Positions 1 to 9,068 of a DNA stretch of 64,000 nt are shown here, one piece after another (position 1 is the first letter of the stretch; each line of letters starts with the position of its first letter). The notes beneath the pieces are model-generated. The model did no database searches. It was not told the origin of the DNA and saw only the letters and a list, made by a program, of their open reading frames with translations. Both the position numbers and the translations under genes were made by a program. Source of the DNA: Streptomyces amritsarensis (GTDB taxonomy: Bacteria > Actinomycetota > Actinomycetes > Streptomycetales > Streptomycetaceae); the NCBI RefSeq assembly GCF_001953875.1, contig NZ_MQUR01000023.1:17744-81743 (forward strand). The letters are read 5' to 3'.

Positions 1-2
1 TG

Positions 3-1799
3 GTCCTCGCGGCCGTCGCGCTGCTGCGCTCCGCGCCCTACCGCCACCTCTACCAGGGTCTGCTGTGCACCGTGGACGTGGCCAACGACCCCGTCGCCGT
101 GCTCGACGCGCTCGTCGAACTCGAGCCCCCGCGCGTGGACTTCCTCCTCCCGCACGCCACCTGGGAAACTCCGCCCGTCCGACCCGACGGCGCCCCGGAC
201 GCGTACGCCCGCTGGCTCCTGCGGATCTTCGACCACTGGGAGCGGCTGGGCCGCCCGGTGCCCGTCCGGCTCTTCGAGTCCCTCCTGTCGACGCTGCGCG
301 GCGGACCCAGCCTCACCGAGTCGCTGGGCCTCGCGCCCACCGACCTCGTCGTCGTCGAGACCGACGGCACCCTGGAACAGGTGGACTCCCTCAAGAGCGC
401 CTTCGAGGGGGCGGCTGCCACCGGCTTCAACGTCTTCGACCACGCCTTCGACCGGGTCGCGGCCCACCCCGGGGTCAGGGCCCGGCAACTGGGCCTGGCC
501 GGCGTCAGCGACTCGTGCCGGCGCTGCCCCGTCGTACGCTCGTGCGGGGGCGGGCTCTACACCCACCGCTACCGCGACCGCAACGGCTTCGACAACCCCT
601 CCGTGTACTGCACCGACCTGCGCGAACTGGTGGACGGGGTGGAGGGGCGCACCGCGCCCCGGGAGACCGCTCGGCAGCTGTCCGACCCGGCCGAACTGGC
701 CCGCTCCCAGGAGGAGCTGACCCGGATCCTGCTGGCCCGGCTGAACGCCGACCTGGCCGGCGACCCCGGCTGGGCGCACGCCTGGGAGCTGGTGGCCGCG
801 GTGGAGCGGGCCGGTCCGGCGGGCGCGGACGCGCTGGACGCCGTACTGGACCACCCGTTCACCCGGACCTGGGTGCTGGCGGCCCTGGACGCCGCGCGCG
901 ACGGCCGGCCCGGCGCCGCCGAGGCGGCCCGCAGGCTCACCGCGCTGGCGGCCGCGGCCGTGCTGCGCGGCGGGCTGGACCTGCCGGCCGAGGTGGCCTA
1001 CCGGGACGGCGAGGTGTACCTGCCGACGCTCGGGCTGCTGCGGCTCGGCGAGCCGGGCACCCAGGGCCGGGCCTCGCTGCACGTCACCGACGACGGCTAC
1101 GCGGCCCGGGACGGCCGCTCCGAGCACCGCTTCGGGCCGGCGGCGGGCGACGCCCGGTGGCAGCCCGTACGCACCTGGTCGCCCGGCCCGGACGCGGCGC
1201 CGGTGGCGCTGGAGGACCTCGACCCGTACCGCAACTGCTTCCCCCGCCCGCCCAGGCTCCGGCTCGGCGCCGGCGAGACCGAGGAGTGGCGGGGACGGCT
1301 CGACCGGGCCTGGGCCCTGCTGCACAAGGCGGTGCCCGGCTTCGCCCGGGCGGCGGCGGCCGGGCTGACGACGCTGACCCCGCTCGCGGGCGGCCCGCGG
1401 GCCGGCGGCTGGGGCGAGGCGGGCCGGCACGGGCCGGGGGCGCTCGGGGTGCCGTACGCGGCGGGCGTACGGGAGACGGCGCTCGCGCTGCTGACCGGGC
1501 GGCGGCGGACCCGGCTGCGGGCCCTGGCCGAGGTGACCGACCTGTACGCGCTGGACGGGCAGTGGCAGCACCCGTCGCCGTGGCGGTCACGCCCGGTGCC
1601 GGTGTCGCGGCTGCTGGCCGACGTGCACGAGCGGGTGGCGGTGGAGGCGTACCGGCGGGCGACGGCGGGCCCCGAGCCGGGCGGCTCGGACCGCATCCAC
1701 GAGGCCCTGGACCGGCTCTCGACCGCTGCCGAGCTGACGGTCACCGGCAAGCGGCTGGTGGCGGAGCTGCGCTACGAACTGAAGGCGGTCGACGCGTGA
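3..1799 (+). CDS. fxsB: FxsB-type radical SAM/SPASM peptide maturase, C-terminal part with inactivated beta-hydroxylase-like extension
   Basis: The 5' end lies outside the window, so the radical SAM core with its CxxxCxxC cluster is not visible. Reading in frame from base 3, a SPASM-type cysteine cluster (codons at 516, 525, 543 and 609) is followed by a long tail. The stretch SCGGGLYTHRYRD and the LLPHATW segment are typical of FxsB, which installs C-C cyclophane crosslinks on FxsA precursors ending FxSxx. The last ~400 residues resemble the alpha-ketoglutarate/HExxH peptide beta-hydroxylase family (L-ALLTG..., then a DLYALDG and PWRSRP segment). Where HExxH should fall (about 1489-1506) the sequence reads TGRRRTR, so this domain looks catalytically dead. 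That matches the form known as FxsBH. The stop overlaps the next start (GTGA). Confidence 0.85.
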   Translation, partial: VLAAVALLRSAPYRHLYQGLLCTVDVANDPVAVLDALVELEPPRVDFLLPHATWETPPVRPDGAPDAYARWLLRIFDHWERLGRPVPVRLFESLLSTLRGGPSLTESLGLAPTDLVVVETDGTLEQVDSLKSAFEGAAATGFNVFDHAFDRVAAHPGVRARQLGLAGVSDSCRRCPVVRSCGGGLYTHRYRDRNGFDNPSVYCTDLRELVDGVEGRTAPRETARQLSDPAELARSQEELTRILLARLNADLAGDPGWAHAWELVAAVERAGPAGADALDAVLDHPFTRTWVLAALDAARDGRPGAAEAARRLTALAAAAVLRGGLDLPAEVAYRDGEVYLPTLGLLRLGEPGTQGRASLHVTDDGYAARDGRSEHRFGPAAGDARWQPVRTWSPGPDAAPVALEDLDPYRNCFPRPPRLRLGAGETEEWRGRLDRAWALLHKAVPGFARAAAAGLTTLTPLAGGPRAGGWGEAGRHGPGALGVPYAAGVRETALALLTGRRRTRLRALAEVTDLYALDGQWQHPSPWRSRPVPVSRLLADVHERVAVEAYRRATAGPEPGGSDRIHEALDRLSTAAELTVTGKRLVAELRYELKAVDA

Positions 1800-2650
1800 G
1801 CGCCCACTCCCCGTCTCCGGCCCCCTCCCCGGCCGGCCCGGGCCGGGGCCGCCGGGCCGCGGGCACCCTCCGGCTCGCGGTGCAGCTGCGGCTGCTCGGC
1901 GTACGGCCGGGGATGCGGCTGCTGGTCCACGCCTCGCTGCGCGGGACCGGGCTGCGCGCGGAGCAGCTGCGCGACGCCCTGACGGGTGTCCTGGGCCCGC
2001 GCGGGACCCTGGTGGTGCCCGCGTTCACCCCGGAGAACTCCAGGACTTCCAGCGCCCACCTGGAGCGGATCGCCGGTATGGACGAGGCCGAGGTGCGGGC
2101 CTTTCGTGACCGGATGCCGGCGTTCGACCCGGCGAGCACCCCCAGCCAGGGCATGGGCTCCCTGGCGGAGGTCGTGCGCACCGCGCCGGGCGCTGCGCGC
2201 AGTTCCCACCCGCAGACCTCGTTCGCCGCGCTCGGCGCGGACGCGGAGCGGCTCTGCGGCGGGCACCGCCTCGAAAGTCACCTGGGTGAGGAGTCGCCTC
2301 TGGGAAAGCTGTGCTGGGAGGGGGGACAGGTACTCATGATCAATGTGGGGTTTTCCGTCTGCACCGCTTTCCATCTCGCGGAGTATCGAATTCCGAAGCC
2401 CCCCTTGCGCATGTACGAGTGTGTGGTGAAGGTGAATCCTCCGGAGGGGCACCAGGGGTCCCGCCAGGAGGGGGCGTGGACCGCATACGAGGACGTCGCG
2501 CTGGACGACGGCGATTTCGCGGAGATCGGCAGGGCGTTCCCGGATTCGCGGGTGCGCAGGGGGCGGGTCGCAGGGGCGTCGGCCATGCTCTTCTCCGTCC
2601 CGGAAGCCGTCGACCACGCCCTTGAGTGGATGACCGAAAACCGATGCTGA
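1796..2650 (+). CDS. AAC(3)-family N-acetyltransferase in FxS locus
   Basis: The protein has 284 residues and the fold signature of aminoglycoside 3-N-acetyltransferases: an LLVHASLRG segment near residue 40, LGPRGTLVVPAFTPENS, then a TPSQGMGSLAEVVR stretch and SSHPQTSFAALG, the usual R-S-x-HP-x-S-F-A motif. The GTG start at 1796 overlaps the FxsB stop by 4 bases, so translation is coupled. Members of this superfamily normally transfer acetyl from acetyl-CoA to an amine. Being translationally coupled to a RiPP maturase argues for acylation of the FxS peptide or an associated amine rather than for drug resistance, but that is inference. Some Streptomyces FxS loci carry the same gene, as far as I recall. 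Confidence 0.8.
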   Translation: MSAHSPSPAPSPAGPGRGRRAAGTLRLAVQLRLLGVRPGMRLLVHASLRGTGLRAEQLRDALTGVLGPRGTLVVPAFTPENSRTSSAHLERIAGMDEAEVRAFRDRMPAFDPASTPSQGMGSLAEVVRTAPGAARSSHPQTSFAALGADAERLCGGHRLESHLGEESPLGKLCWEGGQVLMINVGFSVCTAFHLAEYRIPKPPLRMYECVVKVNPPEGHQGSRQEGAWTAYEDVALDDGDFAEIGRAFPDSRVRRGRVAGASAMLFSVPEAVDHALEWMTENRC

Positions 2651-2729
2651 TTGACTGAACGATGAGGGGATGTGGCGAAGCAGCTCCGGAATGATGTTTC
2701 TTCGCTCGCATCTTCGGGACGGGGGGCGT

Positions 2730-4085
2730 GTGCCCGCATCAGTGCAGCCGTATTTTTTTCTCAGTTATGCGCATACACCGAGGTTCGGGGCCGGGGGGCC
2801 CGACCCCGACATGTGGGTGGAGCGCCTGTTCCGCGATCTGTGCAGCCATGTCATGGCGCTGACGGATCTGCCCGCCGGCGCCGAGGCCGGCTTCATGGAC
2901 CGGGAGATACGCAGCGGCGAGGGCTGGTCGGAGCGGCTGGGGGCGGCGCTCGCCACCTGCCGGGTCTTCGTCCCCCTGTTCTCGCCGCGGTACTTCGCCA
3001 GTGAGATGTGCGGCAAGGAGTGGTACGCCTTCGCCCAGCGGGCGATCCACCAGGGGGCCCTGAGCAACCAGCCCGCCGAGGCCATCGTGCCGGCGCTGTG
3101 GGTGCCGGTCCCCCCGTCGCAACTGCCCGGCCCCGCGGAGCGGTTGCAGTTCAACCACAACACCTTCGGGGAGCGCTACGTCACCGACGGACTGTACGGG
3201 CTGATCAAACTGCGCGGCTACGCCGAGCAGTACGAGCGGGCGGTGTACGAGCTCGCCAAGCGCATCGTGCGGGTCGCCGAGACCGTCCGGCTCGAACCCG
3301 TCCGCCCGCTGGACTACCGCGGGGTGCCGAGCGCCTTCGGCCCTGCGGGCGGCAGCAGCCCCGCCCGCACCCTGCACGTGAGCGTGGCCGCCGCCTCCCG
3401 GCACGACCTGCCCGACGGGCGCAGCCCCGAGTACTACGGGGACAACGCGCTGGAGTGGAACCCGTACCACCCGGTGGCCCAGCGGCCCATCGCCTACGTC
3501 GCCGAGGACCTGGTCAAGAACCTCAACTACCGGACGAGCGTGGGGTCCTTCGACGACGAGGCCGGGCACTACGACAGCAAGCAGCCGCCGACCCGGCCGG
3601 AGATCCTGATCGTCGACCGCTGGGCGGTGGAGGACGAGCACCGGCGCCAGCGCCTGGCCGCCTTCGACCAGGAGTCCCGCCCGTGGGTCAACGTGGTCGT
3701 GCCGTGGAACCGCTACGACCACCAGAGCCGTGCGAAGGAGATCGAGCTGGCGCAGCGGCTGGAGGAGACCCTGCCCGTCAAGATGGGGCAGGGCCGGGCC
3801 GCCTGCCGGGCCGCCGCCAACGGGGTGGCCAACATGGAGACCCTCGGGCAGATCCTGCCGCAGGTGGTCGAGGCGGCGGCGCAGCAGTTCCTCAGACACG
3901 CCCAGGTGTACCTGCCGGCCGGCAACACCCGCACCGAACGCCCGCGGCTGCTCGGGCCGATGGGGATGAGCGGGCCCGCGGCCCCGCCGCGGGCGCCCTT
4001 CCCGCCCGACACGTTCGGCGGCCACAACGACGGCAACGACAGCAACGACACCGACCGGGGGGACGCGGATGACAGCGAGTCGTGA
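2730..4085 (+). CDS. fxsC: TIR-like protein FxsC
   Basis: About 451 residues. The N-terminus reads PYFFLSYAHT directly after the start, the beta-A strand of a TIR-like fold. It is followed by a FMDREIRSGEGW segment and CRVFVPLFSPRYFASEMCGKEW, which match the alphaB/betaC and 'SPRY..S.WC..E' regions of TIR proteins. The C-terminal half has a second alpha/beta region (ILIVDRWAVEDE, PWVNVVVPWNRYD) and a low-complexity acidic Asn/Asp tail. This is the FxsC family of FxSxx-COOH loci, function unknown. I chose GTG 2730, which follows a G-rich tract; GTG 2742 or ATG 2670/2691 are alternatives. It overlaps the next gene by 17 bases. Whether it has NADase activity cannot be read from the sequence. Confidence 0.82.
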   Translation: MPASVQPYFFLSYAHTPRFGAGGPDPDMWVERLFRDLCSHVMALTDLPAGAEAGFMDREIRSGEGWSERLGAALATCRVFVPLFSPRYFASEMCGKEWYAFAQRAIHQGALSNQPAEAIVPALWVPVPPSQLPGPAERLQFNHNTFGERYVTDGLYGLIKLRGYAEQYERAVYELAKRIVRVAETVRLEPVRPLDYRGVPSAFGPAGGSSPARTLHVSVAAASRHDLPDGRSPEYYGDNALEWNPYHPVAQRPIAYVAEDLVKNLNYRTSVGSFDDEAGHYDSKQPPTRPEILIVDRWAVEDEHRRQRLAAFDQESRPWVNVVVPWNRYDHQSRAKEIELAQRLEETLPVKMGQGRAACRAAANGVANMETLGQILPQVVEAAAQQFLRHAQVYLPAGNTRTERPRLLGPMGMSGPAAPPRAPFPPDTFGGHNDGNDSNDTDRGDADDSES

Positions 4086-7000
4086 CAGCAGGGACGGCCG
4101 TGACGGGCGCATCGTCACCTTCTACTCGTACAAGGGCGGTACGGGCCGCACGATGGCGCTGGCCAACACCGCGTGGATCCTGGCGGCCAACGGCAAGCGG
4201 GTCCTGGCGGTGGACTGGGACCTGGAGGCGCCGGGCCTGCACCGTTTCTTCCACCCGTTCCTGGACCCGTCCACGCTCGGGGCCACCACCGGGGTCATCG
4301 ACCTGATCAGCGAGTACGCGTGGGCCGCCACCAGTCCGGTGGCGCGCGCCGACGACTGGCACAAGGACTACGCGCGGATACAGCCGCACGCGGTCTCGCT
4401 GACCCCGGAGACCCTGGGCTGGGAGTTCCCGGACGGGGGCACCCTGGACTTCGTCTCGGCGGGCCGGCAGAACCGCGAGTACTCCGCGACGGTGTCCACC
4501 TTCGACTGGGACAACTTCTACGACCGGCTCGGCGGCGGCCTGTTCTTCGACGCCCTGCGCGCCGACATGAAGCAGAACTACGACTACGTCCTGATCGACA
4601 GCCGCACCGGCCTGTCCGACATCGCGGATATCTGCACCGTGCACCTCCCGGACGTCCTCGTCGACTGCTTCACCCTGTCCGACCAGTCCATCGACGGTGC
4701 CGCCTCGGTGGCCCGCCAGATCGACGAGCGGTTCAACGACCGCGGCATCAAGATCTACCCGGTCCCGATGCGGATCGACGAGGGCGAGAAGGAGAAGGCC
4801 GACGCGGGCCGGGCGCTGGCCCGGATCAAGTTCGACCGGTTCCCGGGCGGCCTGGTCGGGGACGAGCTGACCTCCTACTGGGGCGCGGTGGAGATCCCCT
4901 ACCGGCCGTACTACGCCTACGAGGAGACGCTGGCCACCTTCGGCGACGAGGCCGGGCTGACGAACTCCCTGCTCTCGGCGTTCGAGCGGCTGACCGCCGT
5001 GGTCACCGAGGGGGAGATCACCTCCATGCCGGCGATCGGCGAGGAGGTCCGCCTGCGCATCCGGGACGCCTTCACGCGGCGCCGTCCGGCGCTGCCGGCC
5101 GACCTGTTCCTGTCGTATGTGGCCGAGAACCGGATGTGGGCCGACTGGATCGAGTCGGTGCTCACGCGGGCCGGTTTCCGGGTGGTGCCCAAGGACGTCT
5201 CGGCCGAGCGGCCGCCGGCCGCGGCCGCGTCGGGCTCCGCCGGGGACACGCTGGGCGGCGGCACGGGCATCAGCATCGACACCGCCGCGCGCACGGTGGT
5301 GCTGCTCTCCACGGCCTACCTGAAGTCGGCGCGGGCCGTGGACGTGTGGGAGCGGGCGGCCGCCGAGGACCCGACCGGGGGCCGGCGCCAGCTGGTGCCG
5401 CTGAGGGTGGGCGACGTGCGGCTGTCGACGCCGTACATCGACCGCAACCCGGTGGACCTGTTCCGGCTCGACGAGGTGCACGCCACCGCCGCCCTGCTGC
5501 GCGCGGTGGAGCGGCCGATGGCCCTGCCCGACAGCGTGGCGAGCGCCTCGCAGCCCGGTCCCCGCTTCCCGGGGACCGTGCCCAAGATCTGGAACGCCCC
5601 GCCCCGCAACCCCGGGTTCACCGGCCGCAGCATCGTGCTGGAGCGGATGCGCGACCAGCTCGGCGGCGGCATGGCCGTGGTGCTGCCGCAGCCGCAGACC
5701 CTGTTCGGCCTCGGGGGCGTCGGCAAGACCCAGGTGGCGCTGGAGTACGTGCACCGGTTCATGGCCGACTACGACCTGGTGTGGTGGATCTCCTCGGAGC
5801 AGACCGACGACGTGGTCGCCGCGCTCGCGGAGCTGGCGGTCCGGCTGGGCGCGCAGACCGGCGAGGACATGGCGGCCGCCTCCCAGGAGGCGATCGACCT
5901 GCTGCGGCGCGGGGTGCCGTCGTCGCGCTGGCTGCTCGTCTTCGACAACGCGGACGATCCCGAGACCCTCAAGCGGTTCTTCCCGCCGGGCGGTCCGGGC
6001 CATGTGCTGGTGACCTCGCGCAACCAGTCCTGGTCGCAGTACGGTGACGCGCTGCCGGTGGACGTGTTCCTGCGCGAGGAGTCCATCGAGCACCTCCAGC
6101 GCCGGGCCCCCGGGCTCACCAAGGAGGACGCGGAGCAGGTGGCGATCGCGGTGGGCGACCTGCCGCTGGCCGTGGAGCAGGCGGGCGCCTGGATCGCGGA
6201 GACCGCGACGCCGGTGGCCGCGTACATCGAGCAGCTGGCGCAGCAGGCGGCGAGCGTGCTGGGCCTGAACCAGCCGCCCGGATATCCGGAGCCGGTGGCC
6301 GCGACCTGGAACATCTCCATAGAGCGGCTCCAGTCGCGTTCGCCGGCCGCCGTGCGGCTGCTCCAGCTGTGCGCCTTCCTGGCTCCCGAGCCGATCTCGG
6401 CGAACCTGCTGTACAGCAAGGAGATGATCGACGCCCTCAAGCCGTACGACGCCTCGCTCCAGGAGAAGCTGGTGCTGGGCCGGGTGATCCGGGAGATCGG
6501 CCGGTTCGCTCTGGCCAAGGTGGACCAGGTCAGCAACAGCATCCAGGTGCACCGGCTGGTGCAGGCCGTGATCCGGTCGCAGATGAGCGAGGAGGACCAG
6601 CGGGAGGCCCGCCACGCCGTCCACCGGATCCTGGCGGGTGCCCGGCCGGACGACGACGAGCCGATCGACAACCCGGAGACGTGGCCGCGGTTCAACACCA
6701 TCTGGTCGCACCTCACCCCGTCAGAGGCCCGGTACTGCAAGGAGCCGGAGACGCGCCGGCTGCTGATCGACCGGGTCCGCTACCTGTGGAAGCGGGGTGA
6801 CTTCAAGGCCGCCTACCAGCTCGGCGAGGAACTGCGCGAGGCCTGGAAGGAGATGCTGGGCAACGACGACCTGCAGTACCTGTACCTGCGCTTCCACCTG
6901 TCGAACATCCTGCGTTCGCAGGGCCGGTTCGTGGAGGCGAAGGAGCTGGACGAGGTCACGCTGGAGCGGCAGCGGGCGGTGCTCGGGCCCTCGCACCCGC

Positions 7001-8070
7001 ACACGTACATGACCACGAGCGGCCTGGCCAACACGCTGGGCGCGCTGGGCCAGTACGGCAAGGCGATGGAGCTGGCGACCGACGCGCACGAGGGCTTCAG
7101 CCAGATCTTCCACGAGGCGCACCCGCGCACCCTGGCGGCCGCGAACAACCTGGCGCTGAACCTGCGGCTGGTGGGCCAGTACACCAGAGCCCGTGAGATC
7201 GACCAGGAGGTGTACGACCTGCGCACGGAGGTGCTCGGCCCGGAGCACCCGTACACCCTGTCGTCGGCGCAGAACCTCGCACGCGACCTGCGGGAGGTGG
7301 GCCGGTACGAGGATTCGGTGCAGCTGCTCAGCCGGACGTACGAGATCTACAAGCGGACGCTGGGGCGGGCGTTCCCGGGCACCCTGTCGGCCGCGAAGAA
7401 CCTGGCGGTGTCGCTGCGCCGGGCAGGCCAGCTGGAGGACGCGGTGCGGCTGACGACGGCCACCCGGGCCCGCTACCGGGCCAAGTACACCTCCGTCAAC
7501 CCGGACCTGCTGTCCTGTGAACTGAACCTGGCGTCGGACCTGTTCGCGACCGGGGACCCGGGCGGGGCGCGGGACCTGGCGCAGGAGGTGGTGGACGAGT
7601 ACATGAAGGTCCCGGGCGAGCGGCACCCGTACACGCTGGCGGCCGTGAACAACCTGGCGGTCTTCCACTGGGGCACGGGCTCGGCGGAGGTGGCGGAGGC
7701 CATGCTGCGGCAGACGATCCGGGGGATGCGGGACGTCCTGGGCGACAACCATCCGCACACGGTCTTCGCCCACCTCAACCTGGCCAACGCCCGGGCGGAC
7801 CTGGGCGATCCGGAAGGGGCGCTGGAGCTGGAGCGGCCGGCCGTGCTGCGGCTGCGCGAGGCGCTCGGGGCGCACCATCCGGAGACCCTGGCGAGCAGCT
7901 CCAACATGGCGATCAGCCTGGACTCGATGGGCCGCAAGGAGGAGGCGGCGAGGCTGCGCGCCGAGGTGGTGTCCGAGCTGACCCGGCTGCTCGGCGAGGA
8001 CCACAGCCTGCCCCGGTACGCGCGGGACGAGCGGCGGATCCACCGGGACCTGGAGCCGCTCGCCGTGTGA
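4069..8070 (+). CDS. fxsT: FxsT: ParA-like P-loop / TIR-like / NB-ARC / TPR giant protein
   Basis: 1333 residues. An N-terminal MinD/ParA-like domain starts with YSYKGGTGRT at residues 19-28; the usual lysine of the Walker loop is Arg, while the deviant-loop lysine K22 is kept. DWDLEAPG follows. A second TIR-like domain begins near residue 345 (LFLSYVAENRMWADWIE). An NB-ARC module follows with GLGGVGKT (K553), LLVFDNADD as Walker B and a GDLPLAVEQAGAW box. From about residue 900 to 1310 there are 42-residue TPRs of the kinesin-light-chain type, each with a G-x-HP-x-T-L pattern (LGPSHPHTYMT, LGPEHPYTLSS). This is the FxSxx-COOH system tetratricopeptide protein. The architecture is that of a STAND/NLR sensor, inferred to sense or respond to the modified peptide. 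ATG 4069 has a G-rich SD and overlaps fxsC. Confidence 0.88.
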   Translation: MTASRDSRDGRDGRIVTFYSYKGGTGRTMALANTAWILAANGKRVLAVDWDLEAPGLHRFFHPFLDPSTLGATTGVIDLISEYAWAATSPVARADDWHKDYARIQPHAVSLTPETLGWEFPDGGTLDFVSAGRQNREYSATVSTFDWDNFYDRLGGGLFFDALRADMKQNYDYVLIDSRTGLSDIADICTVHLPDVLVDCFTLSDQSIDGAASVARQIDERFNDRGIKIYPVPMRIDEGEKEKADAGRALARIKFDRFPGGLVGDELTSYWGAVEIPYRPYYAYEETLATFGDEAGLTNSLLSAFERLTAVVTEGEITSMPAIGEEVRLRIRDAFTRRRPALPADLFLSYVAENRMWADWIESVLTRAGFRVVPKDVSAERPPAAAASGSAGDTLGGGTGISIDTAARTVVLLSTAYLKSARAVDVWERAAAEDPTGGRRQLVPLRVGDVRLSTPYIDRNPVDLFRLDEVHATAALLRAVERPMALPDSVASASQPGPRFPGTVPKIWNAPPRNPGFTGRSIVLERMRDQLGGGMAVVLPQPQTLFGLGGVGKTQVALEYVHRFMADYDLVWWISSEQTDDVVAALAELAVRLGAQTGEDMAAASQEAIDLLRRGVPSSRWLLVFDNADDPETLKRFFPPGGPGHVLVTSRNQSWSQYGDALPVDVFLREESIEHLQRRAPGLTKEDAEQVAIAVGDLPLAVEQAGAWIAETATPVAAYIEQLAQQAASVLGLNQPPGYPEPVAATWNISIERLQSRSPAAVRLLQLCAFLAPEPISANLLYSKEMIDALKPYDASLQEKLVLGRVIREIGRFALAKVDQVSNSIQVHRLVQAVIRSQMSEEDQREARHAVHRILAGARPDDDEPIDNPETWPRFNTIWSHLTPSEARYCKEPETRRLLIDRVRYLWKRGDFKAAYQLGEELREAWKEMLGNDDLQYLYLRFHLSNILRSQGRFVEAKELDEVTLERQRAVLGPSHPHTYMTTSGLANTLGALGQYGKAMELATDAHEGFSQIFHEAHPRTLAAANNLALNLRLVGQYTRAREIDQEVYDLRTEVLGPEHPYTLSSAQNLARDLREVGRYEDSVQLLSRTYEIYKRTLGRAFPGTLSAAKNLAVSLRRAGQLEDAVRLTTATRARYRAKYTSVNPDLLSCELNLASDLFATGDPGGARDLAQEVVDEYMKVPGERHPYTLAAVNNLAVFHWGTGSAEVAEAMLRQTIRGMRDVLGDNHPHTVFAHLNLANARADLGDPEGALELERPAVLRLREALGAHHPETLASSSNMAISLDSMGRKEEAARLRAEVVSELTRLLGEDHSLPRYARDERRIHRDLEPLAV

Positions 8071-8079
8071 TCCGACGGA

Positions 8080-8110
8080 GGGCGGCGGGGGCCGAGGGTC
8101 CCCGCCGCCC
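8080..8110 (+). terminator. GC hairpin after fxsT
   Basis: An 11-bp perfect inverted repeat (8080-8090 with 8100-8110) and a 9-base loop lie 9 bases after the fxsT stop. There is no T-run, as is usual for Streptomyces terminators. The SD of the next gene follows at once, so it may attenuate rather than end transcription. Confidence 0.5.
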
Positions 8111-8134
8111 GCCACCCGACTCGAGGGGGGCGTT

Positions 8135-9043
8135 GTGACCGACAGCATGACCTTTCGAAACGAGGACCTGCCGGCCCTCTTCCACCACACGGACCAGGCG
8201 GCGATCTCCCGGCAGCGGGAGTCGGTCCAGGCCACGCGGGCCCAGCTGCTGCTGCTCGTCGTGGCAGCGGGGGCCGCCGCGTTGCCGCCGGGGCCGGAGC
8301 TGGGCCCGCTGCACCTGTTCGGGCTGCTCAGCGTGCTCGGTTACGCGGGGGTGCTGGCCGTCGGCATGCGGGCGACGCGGCGCCGGGCCCGCCCGCAGTG
8401 GCAGCTCAACCGCAGTGCCGCGGAGTTCATCAAGTCGCTCGCCTGGCGGTACGCGGTGCACGGGGCGCCGTTCGGCAGTGACGTGGCCGATCCCGGGGAG
8501 GCGTACCGGGCACGGCTGGAGGCGGGGCTGGCCGAGCTGCGGAAGATGGGGTGGGAGGATCCGCGGTCGGCGGGCTCGGTGCCGGAGGGCGCGGAGATCA
8601 CCGGTGCGATGCACCGGCTGCGCGGCAGGGACTACCACGTGCGGCGGGAGACGTACGTCCGGGACCGGCTGATCGAGCAGCGCAACTGGTACCGGCGGCG
8701 GGCGGAGGTGTCGCGGCGGGCGACGCGCCTGTGGTCGTGGACGATCGTCCTGCTGACCTGTCTGGCGCTGCTGTTCGCCCTGCTGAGGGCGTTCGGTTCG
8801 GGTCCGGGCGCGGGCCTGACGGGGCTGCTGAGCACGGCGGCGGCGGCCGGCATCGCCTGGAACGAGGTGCGCCGCCACCATCCGCTGATCGAGGCGCACA
8901 CCCTGATCGAGCAGGACCTGGCGGCGATGATGGTCGTGATGCAGACGACGATCACCGAGTCCCAGTGGCCCTCGTCGGTGTACGAGACCGAGCGGTACGT
9001 CTCGCCGCAGCACACGGACTGGCTGGCCCGGCACAGCAGTTGA
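8135..9043 (+). CDS. SLATT/DUF4231-like membrane protein
   Basis: 302 residues starting at GTG 8135 behind a G-rich SD. Two hydrophobic segments near residues 32-52 and 55-73 and two more near residues 200-220 and 226-245 (IVLLTCLALLFALL, GLLSTAAAAGIAW) flank a charged cytoplasmic region with RDRLIEQRNWYRRRAE before the second pair. That layout, two TM helix pairs with an amphipathic RNWYRRRA region, fits the DUF4231/SLATT family of 2TM proteins, which are predicted pore-forming effectors in nucleotide-signalled conflict systems. It lies 64 bases after fxsT on the same strand and is likely part of the same transcription unit. The assignment to a specific SLATT subfamily is not secure; the function is unknown. 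Confidence 0.65.
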   Translation: MTDSMTFRNEDLPALFHHTDQAAISRQRESVQATRAQLLLLVVAAGAAALPPGPELGPLHLFGLLSVLGYAGVLAVGMRATRRRARPQWQLNRSAAEFIKSLAWRYAVHGAPFGSDVADPGEAYRARLEAGLAELRKMGWEDPRSAGSVPEGAEITGAMHRLRGRDYHVRRETYVRDRLIEQRNWYRRRAEVSRRATRLWSWTIVLLTCLALLFALLRAFGSGPGAGLTGLLSTAAAAGIAWNEVRRHHPLIEAHTLIEQDLAAMMVVMQTTITESQWPSSVYETERYVSPQHTDWLARHSS

Positions 9044-9068
9044 GGCGCCCCGGGGCGGTGGGCGTGGC

